A stretch of 64,000 bases of DNA from NCBI GenBank assembly GCA_024734495.1, contig JALMQS010000073.1:1494379-1558378 (forward strand), read 5' to 3'. The notes under the pieces are model-generated. The model did no database searches, was not told the DNA's origin, and saw nothing but the letters and a program-made list of their open reading frames with translations. Below are positions 44,208 to 54,700 of the stretch, piece by piece. This DNA is from Forficula auricularia (lineage: Eukaryota > Arthropoda > Insecta > Dermaptera > Forficulidae). Position numbers and translations under genes: made by a program. How positions within the stretch are numbered: position 1 is the stretch's first letter; each line of letters opens with the position of its first letter.

Positions 44208-44253
44208 GGGCCAGACGTTTCGTCGATTAATTTCGACTTCTCTTCAGTGGCTC
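44208..44253 (-). pseudogene. Hammerhead motif, family E, disrupted (E1)
   Basis: Minus strand copy of E2 in which two extra bases follow the CTGA part (CTGAAGAGAAGTCG against CTGAGGAAGTCG in E2). Stem II GTCGA/TCGAC, GAAA, CGTC and stem I GCCA/TGGC remain. Confidence 0.55.
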
Positions 44254-44679
44254 ATTCTATCACTCTTTATCAAAAAGACAATTCCACTACGCGACGAAAC
44301 ATTCTTTAATCTTTTTATTAAACTATAATACATTGTTGGTTTATGCCTAATTGCTCAAGAATCTTGAACTTTTTACACACTTGAACAATCAAAAAATTAA
44401 AAACTTTTAATCAAAATTTATCACAAAAAAATATGTTGTTTCTACTCTTTAAACAGACAACTTTTTTTTCTTTGTCTGTTTAAAGAGTAGAAACAACATA
44501 TTTTTTTGTGATAAATTTTGATTAAAGGTTTTTAATTTTTTGATTGTTCAAGTGTGAAAAAGTTCAAGATTCTTGAGCAATTGAGGCATAAGCCAACAAT
44601 GTATTATAGTTTAAATAAAAAAGATTAAAGGATGTTTCGTCGCGTAGTGGAATTGTCTTTTGACAAAGAGTGATAGAAT

Positions 44680-44723
44680 GAGCCACTGAGGAAGTCGAAA
44701 TTAATCGACGAAACGTCTGGCCC
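44680..44723 (+). ncRNA. Hammerhead ribozyme motif, family E (E2)
   Basis: Stem I GCCA/TGGC, core CTGAGGA, stem II GTCGA-AATTAA-TCGAC, GAAA, CGTC (cleavage triplet GTC). Helix III is the ACGT palindrome, as in family B. Confidence 0.75.
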
Positions 44724-45173
44724 ATTCAATAAAAACTCTGTTTTTAATTTTTGTCCAATTCCTGCTATTCCTGTTAATTAATGCTTATTATGGATACGAG
44801 TGATTTACCGTTTTAGATAATTTTATGAACTTTATTTTATTATTGAAAAAAGTTTCCCTCCGATGCACCGTTTTTGAGATATAAGCGAAAACCAAAAATG
44901 TGCACATTTCCCCCACCCCGGCTCAAAACCTAGATGTCAGGACTTTTGGTATGTTAACACCCAAGCCACCTGAACAAATTTCTGAAGGAATCGCTTAGTT
45001 ACCTGCTCACGCACTCTACACCCCTTTTTGGGTCATTCATTGACTGGACTAATTGGACTATATTCTTTCTTACAGATATTTTATTGCAAATCAACATTGG
45101 ATTTTAATATTTATAGTTGATAAAACTATATTTTAATAATTCTATGAAATCATATAATTTTTAGAAAAAAATA

Positions 45174-45552
45174 AAACCGACTTCAAAAAAATTAAATGCA
45201 ACAATAAGAACTCAAAAATCAAATAAAAATCCACTAAAAGGTATAAAATAATTATCTTATTTAGTTACAACTAAACGACAAAATATTTACATGAAATCAC
45301 TTTTTGAAGTCGGTGCCAAAAATAAACATTTTTTGAATCGAACTCAACGGATCTTACTAAGTACGTTTGGCGAGTACGCTCGCTTATATAGTTTCTTTGG
45401 CACCGACTTCAAAAAGTGATTTAATGTTAATATTTCGTCGTATAGTTGTAAGTAAATAAGATAATTATTTTATACATTTTATTGTATTTTATTTTATTAT
45501 TAAGTTATTATTATTTTTTTTGTTGCATTTAATTTTTTGAAGTCTGTTTTAT
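45174..45552. mobile_element. CCGACTTC element, inner palindrome only
   Basis: ACCGACTTCAAAAAAATTAA at the left and the reverse TTTTTTGAAGTC near 45535, around a centre with TCGCTTATATAGTTTCTTTG. The outer arms seen at 4456-5487 are absent. Confidence 0.7.
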
Positions 45553-45599
45553 TTTTTTTATAAAAATTATTTTTAAATTTTATACTTAGCAAAGTGAGA

Positions 45600-46138
45600 A
45601 TAAAAATCTTTTTATCAATTTTCTTCTTCTTTTGACTGTTTTCTTTCATTGAGCATCTGTTTTTCAATTTAATTATAATCTATTATGAAGCCTCTTAAAG
45701 ATACACTGACAATTATAGATCGGATTGGAGTTTTTAAATAAAAAAAAAGCCAGGTCGCTCTGGCCCTTTTTGTTCGCTGGTTCGCTTTGCTGATCGTCAT
45801 GTTTTATTAATGATGTTCCAGTGTTAGCTGGTAAGGCAAAAGAAAGGAGGAGGGTAAGAGAAAGCTTGGTGGATGGACTTGAGGGTGGGCAAGGGGGTAG
45901 ATATCGAATATTCATCCCCCTTAAGGCGAAAGCAATGTCGATAACGTAACAGCCAAAGATTGTTAATGGCCTGCCTGCCTGACTGGCTGCCTTCCTCAAA
46001 GTGTTTTAAATTTTCACAAAAATTAACATATTTAAATGTAAAAAGCTGTTAAAAATATCTATGAATTTATTAAAATAGATAAAAAAATAAAATAGGGATT
46101 AGCTATTTAAAGCTGATGAAATAAAATTGACAAGAAAA
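45600..46138. other. No confident gene
   Basis: A 108-codon minus-strand frame (45673-45999) is not recognised; its composition (Leu/Pro/Ser-rich N-terminal half) gives no domain signature. I treat it as unproven. Confidence 0.3.
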
Positions 46139-46945
46139 TAAGCTGTCGTGTTCTGATGTGGCCATCCACTTGACTTTACCATACAACCTGGCCCCTCACT
46201 TATATTTAATATTTAATAAAATTATTTATAATCATGTAGGGGAGGGGGGTTAGTTTTTGCATTTTTAGACTTCTGGGGGTCCACTGATTATGTATACAAA
46301 ATTTGGTTGAGTTTGGTCAAATAGCCAAGATTTTAATTTTTTGACCATGCACCCCCCCCCACCATTTTGGGCGGTTAGTTTTTGCATTTTTAGACTTCTG
46401 GGGGTCCACTGATTATGTATACAAAATTTGGTTGAGTTTCACACAAGAGCCTAGATTTTCATTTTTTGACCCCCCCCCCCCCCCACCAACCCCAATTTTG
46501 AGCGGTTAGTTTTTGTATACACAATTTGGTTGAGTTTGGTCAAATGGCCTAGATTTTTCATTTTTAACCCCTCTCCACCGCTCCTTAATTTTGGGTCGAT
46601 ATGCACCAAAAATCTAATCAGCTCTTAGTCTCAAAGGACCAAAACTACGTGTGAAATTTGGGTTTGAAGTTCACACTAGTTTTTGAGCTAGCTCGTCCAC
46701 ATAATTTGGTAACGCACAAACTAACTAACTAACAGACTAACAGACATTTTGACAAAACAATTATTATCTGGAAAAATATAATTTTTTCGATGTTCACTTA
46801 TAAGAGCTTTTTTATAGAGCGAAATGCCATTTTTTTAATCAAAATAGTTTTAGCCGTTTTTGAGATATTTCGAAAAAATAGAGGGAGAAAACTACTTTTT
46901 TCATGCACGATTAAAATACTTTACCATACCCTGTATGGTAAAGTA
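46139..46945 (+). mobile_element. TTTACCATACA family, longest copy (three internal units)
   Basis: From AAGCTGTCGTGTTCTGATGT to CATACCCTGTATGGTAAAGT. It has three internal units around ATGTATACAAAATTTGG with C tracts, against two in the 35.6- and 37.3-kb copies, so unit number varies. No coding sequence. Confidence 0.8.
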
Positions 46946-46949
46946 AAAG

Positions 46950-48070
46950 AAATAATATTTTATAGCTCTTTACAATTTTGAAAACAACACGAGAGAACTG
47001 GGGTTTAAAAAAATTTTTTTTAACTTTATTTTAATATTACGATATAAGATGCGTGCGTCGGGGTAATTGAGCCATGATTTTCAATTTTATTATTGTGATT
47101 CCGACGTTGAAACCCTCTCTAGTTCTTTTTATAAATTGCAGACATACTATCTTAGTTGAGTACTTATGCCCTTTTTTTATCTATTTTTTTTTGGGGGGGG
47201 GGGACTTGTGAAATAAGTTGTCCCAGTTCAGTGAGATAGCTATATTTATTTAATTTAAAAATAAATAAATAAATAAATAAAGATAGCTATATAGAACATT
47301 AGTTTACTTTGTTTTGAAGTTACTGGCCCGAACATACATATAAATGAATACAGAATTTAGAAATTTATCGCTAAAACGTATATTACAAGGTTTGAATAAA
47401 AAAGTATCTAGTAAGCAATAGCATATTTTTTATGTACATTTTCATAATTTCTAACACCACTTCCCTGAAACCCCGGATCTATTTTAAGAGTTCCGTTTAA
47501 AAAATTAAAAAGGTCATTATTAGTGTTGATAAAACTACTAAATCCGAGGTTTAAGAGATGATTTAGGATCCGTTTACAAAGTAAAACGGGACCGTAATAG
47601 TGTAGATGCAATTTAGGACGGGTACAAATTTCCCAAGTGAGGGCCACAGTTAACCCATTTCAGATTTCGTTATGAGGTAACTAGGTCATAATTCCAGATA
47701 GGGTGTTGCAGAAAGATCACTTGGCCCAGATAGCCCGATGCACGAAAAATAAAATAAATGAGTGGATTGTAATGTATTTGGACTAAAGAAAATATTAATA
47801 AGAGAAAAACTTTCGACTAGAATTCATTAAAAGGTATTTAAGCTATTTTTGTTTTATATTTATTTTTATTAATAAAAAAAAGAAAATTGAAAATTCCCAT
47901 ATATATAAAAATATACATATTATAATAAAATAAATCGTCTTGTTTTTATTATATAAAAAAATAAACACAATACACTGTAATTAAAGAAACTATTTATTTT
48001 TAAGATTTTTAAAAAACTATCGGTATGGTTTAATAAAATATCAGGCTTGAGATAAAAAAAAATTCATTAA
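46950..48070. other. No confident gene downstream of NUB1
   Basis: A poly-G run at about 47195-47203, (AAAT)n at 47264-47281, and a 79-codon minus-strand frame (47408-47647) that I do not recognise. Confidence 0.35.
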
Positions 48071-48076
48071 TAAATG

Positions 48077-48378
48077 CAGAGGTTCCCAAACCGTGCGCCG
48101 CGGCGCCCGTCCTCTTCACAGGTGGGCCGCGAAGCTTCATAATTAATTGAAGCATGACATTTGGTCTAACACAAAAAATAAAGTGAAAATCGTCTACTTT
48201 AGTTGAGGAAGAGAGAGATGTAAACCAACACCAATTAGAGACACAATTTTGTAAATAATTCTAATCTGCCCCCCCCCCCCCCCCTGCGTGGCCGAATAAA
48301 TATTAATAAATAGGGCGCCATGGAAAAATTTTAATTGAAAAAAAGGCGCCCCGACTCGGAAAAGTTTGGGAACCCCTG
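48077..48378. mobile_element. hAT-type MITE
   Basis: 302 bp with ends CAGAGGTTCCCAAACCGTGC and the reverse of CAGGGGTTCCCAAACTTTTC, a common arthropod hAT end. Flanks AATAAATG (48069-48076) and GATAAAGG (48379-48386) match at 6 of 8. A GCGCCGCGGCGCC-rich subterminal block and a C16 run lie inside. Sits just beyond the 3' end of NUB1. Confidence 0.8.
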
Positions 48379-48616
48379 GATAAAGGGAACAAGCAATGTT
48401 CTCTAAACGTTTGATATTATGATTAAGCTATTATTGATTGTTTTTTATAAAATTATTGTATTTATTTCCTTAAAAATAGATATTAATACATAATTAGTAT
48501 AACTAAAAAATGTGTATATAGATTTATAGATATAATGCTAATTATAATATCAAGACACTAGAAACATTAATGAATAAGTAATTTAAAATAGATAAATAGA
48601 AAAAAACATTTAATTT

Positions 48617-48771
48617 TTAATTATTTGGAGTAAAATGTTTTTCTAATAAACTTTTGTACTCTATTAAAAAGTTTTCTTCATCATCTAAAAGTAAATTAAG
48701 ATGATCTTCATCATGTGTAGACAATCCTTCTGAAATTCTTTCAAAAGCCTCTTCTTCTTTTTGCATTTCAT
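48617..48771 (-). CDS. NUB1: NUB1 coding exon 9 (3' end)
   Basis: Acceptor TATTTTTAG. Encodes EMQKEEEAFERISEGLSTHD then EDHLNLLLDDEENFLIEYKS and ends HFTPNN and TAA (48619-48617). A possible polyadenylation signal ATTAAA lies at 48614-48609, directly after the stop. Confidence 0.85.
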
Positions 48772-51700
48772 CTAAAAATATAATACAAATAGAATTAACA
48801 TAAAAGAAGAACATGAACAGAGTTTTCACTGAAAGAAAAAAAATTATTTGCCTGTTATAGTTAAATGGTCCAGATCAGACAAAAGTGCTTAGAATTTTAA
48901 TTTCCCTAGAGGCGCTACTTAAAACTATTATTCTTATTATTCTTATGGGATAAAAGATTTTGAGTCCCCGATAACTTTCCACTAATAGATGTCAGGAGGG
49001 ATAAATTAGAGAGATTTTACATGCTATTATAATTCTGTATATCTCGAAGAGATGTCCCCCCTATCGTAATTCAGTATATTAAAATTAATCTTCATGAAAA
49101 CTAGGAAATTAGCGGCTTCTTCAGGATTAGTTTTTCTAAGTCTTCAGCAACCACACGCTAAATAAAATTATTTTTAAAAAACAATCCACAAAAAAAACTG
49201 ACTTCAAAAAAATTAAATTAAACAAATAAAATAATAAGAACTCAAAAATCAAATAAAATGCACTAAAAGGTATAAAATAATTATCTTATTTAGTTACAAC
49301 TAAACGACGAAATATTTACATGAAATCACTTTTTGAAGTCGGTGCCAAAAATATACATTTTATCAATCGAACTCGACGGATCTTACTTAATATGTTTGGC
49401 TGGTACTCTCGCTTATATAGTTTGTTTGGCACCGACTTCAAAATGTGATTTCTTGTTAATATTTCGTCGTTTAGTTGTAACTAAATTAGATAATTATTTT
49501 ATACCTTTTAGTGCATTTTATTTAATTTTTGAGTTCTTATTATTTTATTTGTTGCATTTAATTTTTTGAAGTCGGTTTTATGTTTTTTTATAAAAGTTAT
49601 TTTTATTTTTCTCTTTTTAGTGATGTTATTAATAGTGACTTAATATAATACCTTGCATGCATCTCGTAAGAGAAAGCGCCGGGCGAATGAATCAGAAAAT
49701 GATAATAAAATTGAATTCATGAATTTAGAAATTCTCTCGAAACGTTTGCGGGTTTTAAATGAATGTTTTAAGGTTTTTATAAAGATTTTATTTCTTATAA
49801 TTTCGATTATTTGTTCATAAGAATTGAAGATTTACGTTATTTCGTCATTGATCATATCATCATAACTTGACCAAAAATATGGGGTCCACGTGGCAAAAAG
49901 TTCTCGCTGAACATACATTAAATAAATAAATAATTATGTATCTTGACAATCTTGGAGCTATACTGATCCAGACGCAGAAAGAATGATTGAAATCGGTTCA
50001 TAAACAAAGAAGTTATGCCTGAACAAACATAACAAAAAAGGTCCGATACCAATGAAATTTATATTTTTACCAATCGGAAACTAGACTGAAACCAAAGCAA
50101 AAAAAATCAAAATCGGTTCACAATTGGCGAAGATATCAGGTAACATAGACACGAAAAAAAAACAATCAGTCGAATTGAAAACCTCCTACTTTTTTGAAGT
50201 CGGTTAAAAAATGAATGTAATGCTTTACTTAGGATAACATATTTTATGTGTCGGGGAAGAAAATCTTTTCTCCTATAAGAATAACAGTCTTAATTCCCCG
50301 TTATCTAGTATTTCTTATCTGTTGCTAATTTCTCCAAAATGCAAAAAAAAATTCATAAAGAACTTTGCAAAATTTTGCCTAGATGGGACAGAGATGCTAG
50401 AATTTTAATTTTCTATTCCCCCCCCCTCCCCCATTTCGAGTAGTTTGTATTAGATGAAACAATTGTTTCGCAGGGTCTTAAAAAGCACTCTTTAAAATTT
50501 GAGAAAGAGCTAAAGGCCTAGAATTTCAATTTCTACTATTAAGGACAGATAAACAGAACAGAAGGGTCCAAGTTAAATACTCTCTTTCTATATACATATA
50601 TTGTATTTTTAGTATTTATGTTTCATATAATTATTATGTATCATGTTTTCCTTTTTGAATTTTTCTTGCTTGTTATATTAGTTTTTCCGTTTTTCTTGTT
50701 TTGTATTCTGTATTATATTAATTAATTTTTATGTAATTAAATTGGCCGAAAATTGTACATTAAAGGGGCTAGATGGCCCTACAGATACAATGTTTTTAAT
50801 AAATAAATAAAAACATGCAAGAAAACGAGTATTTAAATAAATAAAAAAATATATATATACCTGATTTCTTTTTAATCAATTCCTTAGTAGCATTAAATGA
50901 AGCGTCATTTAAACTGGAAGTACCTTTATTGGAAGAAAAAAATAAATGAGAATTAAAAAAATAAATAAATAAAATATTCAAATTAAAAAAACATACCTGG
51001 TAAATTGTTTAATAAGTCTTTAGCAGCATTCAACATATGTTCAGTATTTCTGAAAGTACCTTTATTGGAAGGAAAAAAATAAATAAGAATTAAAATATAA
51101 TAATAATAATAAAAATTTCCACTGAATTAATAATTAAATATTAAAAGTAAGAAAACATACTTGGTGAATTTCTCGATAAAGTCCTCAGCAATTTTCATAG
51201 CATCATAATTACTTGTGGAAGGAAGATCATTATGTTTAGAGGAAGATCCACTAGCAGAGTACTTTCTTGCATTGTCAGCTAAATAATTAAGAGCTTCTTC
51301 AAAATTTCCACTGAATTTTGTCAGAGCTTTATTGATTTGTTTTGTATTAAATCCCATTTGTATTAGATTTTTCCTTTTTTCATCTTCTTTTTTTGCTAGT
51401 GACAATTTTTCTGCTTTCTTTCGAGAAAGGTAACTTTCAGCAGGAATAATTTCCCCATGAGATACGCGTAATGCTAAGCGGGCATCTGCCATTCTATATC
51501 CAAGTTCAGCCAAAATTAAAACTTTGTTTTCATCTACACGAAGATATTTAAGTTCCCTTTCAGCTAATTCAAGAAGTTCTTTAGCTTTTGTAAATTTGGC
51601 TAAATGAAAGTTTATTATTGCTTGAAGGAGATGCAGTCTACAAAATAATGCTGCTTCTTTACCTAGATAGAAAAAAGAAAAAATTTATAAAATATATAAC

Positions 51701-54700
51701 ATTATAAACTACAGTGAAACCTGGATTAGTGAAATCTCATGAGACCTGTTATTTTTTCCAATTATATAGATTAGAGTGGCCCTTATTTTTGGCATTGAAA
51801 GATCAATTTTTTATTCGGGACAAAGCAATGGTTTAAAAAATTTGAAACTCTGTAGACTTTATCCTTATAATAGTAGCTACTCTTCAGAATTTTTACAGAT
51901 TTGTAGCTAGTATAATTTTGGAGTCTATAACTTACTAACACAAAGATATGGCAGTATTTTATATAGCTCTAACTCCAAAATTATAATAACTAAAAATCTG
52001 AAAAAACCCTGAAGAATAACTACTATTATAAGGGTAAAGTCTACAGAGTTTTAAATTTTTTGAAATATTACATTGGCCGGAATAAAAAATTGATCGTTCA
52101 ATGCCAAAAACCCCATGTTATTTAGATGGGAAAATTACATCGCTCTGAGGCACAGGTTAAAATTGAGAAAGAGACTTGAAAATTAGAAAATACCTAAAAT
52201 AAGTGGCACCCTAATATAAATATCCCATTTACGCAGTTGCCCAAACATCCAGGTTCAAACAAAGATTGTCAAATTTACAGAGGGTCCAACGGAGTCTTCT
52301 CCTTGGTCTGGATGATTCTACAGAGAAGTAGACTTTGATACAAAGTTATTCACGAGACTTTCCAAAATCATATATAGACATAACTTTAGTTTTTCACCAG
52401 CTGATAATAAATTTAGCTTTCTTTTCGAGATTTTTCAAAAAAACTTGAGTCTAAAGAGGTTTTATTAGTCTCATTAAGAGTATTTCGGTGCGAAAAAGTC
52501 GGAACCTCAGTGTGAATCCTAGTAATAGAGGTCCCATTTATCCAGGTCCTCCTTGACCAATTTCACTGTATATATGGCAGATTCTCAAAAAAAAAAAAAT
52601 CGAAATTGATGTCCTGTGAAATGGGATCCCAAGTTTTCGTAACAAAGAATTTTTTATGAAACTACATCCCTAGGAGTACCAAATCATAAAACATATTTAT
52701 CTTTTTTATATTAAATAAAAAATATATGTTCAAGTAAATACCCTAAAATCATTCCCTCACTGAGTCCCAACCGCCAAATTCACATAGATTCAAAGGCCTA
52801 ATTCGAAAAGTTTCTTAAAACTGTCTTCTTTCTTATTATTTATTCATATATAATAATACTGGCTGTACATAAATGTGTATTTAGTTTAAACACGACAAAC
52901 GGAAAAGTCCCAAAATATATTTTTAAATTCGTCTTTAAAAAACGAATCATTCTCTCACCCTTGTGTAAAAGTAGGTTTAAAACATAATTTCAAATTATAT
53001 AGTGAACGCCTCCTTATTGTTTTTAGAAAATAATATTCTAAAATTAGGCCAGTGGTCTATGAGTTATGACATTTAGTGTTAAATCTATTATAAAATATTT
53101 TTTTTCCAAAGTTTACATTTTGGACCGTCATTCCCTCACCTCGTGTTTTAAAAATTTAAGCGTTTATTTATGTATTATTTATCATATATTTGTGGGTGTT
53201 TCAAATATAAATAAGCACATTCACATGGGAAATTATAAGTTTATTTTTTCTACTTTTGTGAAATAATGTTTCGTTTTCTCATTCCCTCACCTCCCTCGTG
53301 CAAATTATTGTTGTTGGTGTTCTAAGCAACTGTCCAGTAAGCCTGTAGAAGAACAAGTTCATGTTCCATGTTGTCTCTCACTATTTATCACATTTTTTTG
53401 GAACTATTCTGAACCCATATCTATATGGATCCCCTCACCACCGTTTAAACTCAAAAAAGTTGGGGACCACTATAACGTTTTAGACAATTTGACCATGTAC
53501 TATCAAATTAACAAAAAGAAATTCCATAATAATTGAAAAAAAAATTCCATCAAATATCAGTCATTTTTCGATTTTTTTTTTTTTTTGAGAATCATCCATA
53601 TATATATATATAAAATACTAGCAAGAGCCCGCCAAAGGTGGGCATCGCAGCTGGTATATATAACATTAAGAGCAATTATTTATTATCACTTTTTCCAAAA
53701 AAAAATTATTTCATTAAAGGAATATTAAATTATTATTAAAAAAATTACATGTTCAAGAAGAAAAATATTCTGTGCTCGGTTAACAAATATTTAATTCTGG
53801 ATATGTTCCGAACTCATTTGGTAGATTATAGGACCGTCTGCGCATTTAATTAAAGATATAAATGGCTATTTTTTGTGTGTGTAGAAAAATATTGTAGATA
53901 AAATACGAGTAATAAATACATACTATAATTAAGTGAGTGCAAATTGTGGTCCTTGAAATAATAACGCTTATGAGGCTAACGGTCCCACAGTGGGTTAGTT
54001 GGTCAAAATGATTTTTAATGGTTGTAATAAAGTTAGAAACTTGAAATTTGTCTTGTAGATAGAGTTTAATTAATTAAGGATCCAATTGTCAAAATTGATC
54101 AAAATAAATAAAAGGGGCTAAAAAAGGATTAATAAAAAATATTTTTACTCACCCCATCGAGTAGGGTACAGGTGAATAGGTAATTTAAAATCCATTTAAA
54201 AATGACATTTAATAATTTAAATTTTGACGCCCCGGTCACGCGCTATGAGCCCAAAAAGTTGGCAGTTGACACAGCAACCAGCCTACTAACCATTTCTGAA
54301 TATTAAACAATTGAAGTTTTTCCAAACAAGTTCGCGGTAACAAAAAATCCGGAACATATCCTCAGTCGCGCATGCGCGGTTAAATGAAAGAAAATGTTCA
54401 CGAGGCAAGTTATTATGAAATATTTTTGATTCAATTGTGAATGGCTTAATTAGATCATTAAATTTTTCCATATTTTGATTAAATCGGAATTTTCTCTTAA
54501 AAAGAATCAAAATAATGTATATGTTAAATAAATAGGGGTTTAAGGCTGAATAGTGTGCTACGACTTTGTGATCTATTATACGCCATAATATTAATGATAA
54601 TTATAAATAAAGTAAAAATAAAGTAAAATAATTACCGATGGTCCCTTTTAAAACTATGAGTCGTTCCAAATTTTCGCCATAGCTCTTTTTAAAATTCTGT

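Larger units (their letters stand above)
44170..44809. mobile_element. Fold-back insertion, ribozyme family E
   Basis: Flanked by exact 13-bp duplications GTTTTAGATAATT (44157-44169 and 44810-44822) within the right TIR of the host element. Nearly perfect inverted arms meet at about 44468 (CTTTAAACAGACAA and its complement). Outer arms carry hammerheads E1 (minus) and E2 (plus). No coding sequence. Confidence 0.85.
43371..45051. mobile_element. Long-TIR DNA transposon, interrupted by a fold-back
   Basis: Ends TAGTCCAGTCAAGGAATGA and the reverse TCATTCATTGACTGGACTA, with TIRs of about 300 bp (landmarks CGTGAGCAGGTAACTAAGCG, GTTAACATACCAAAAGTCC, CAATAATAAAGTAAAGTTCA). The right TIR is split by a 640-bp insertion at 44170-44809. 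The interior carries part of a protein (43687-43932). TA at the ends is consistent with a TA target, but the superfamily is not known. Confidence 0.75.

Noticed and set aside
45673..45999. 108-codon minus-strand frame as a real gene
   Set aside because: No recognisable domain, no promoter or splice signals; could be chance. Listed only in the region note.
46139..46945. Tc1/mariner classification for the TTTACCATACA family
   Set aside because: The inverted ends are short, the target duplication is unclear and there is no transposase.
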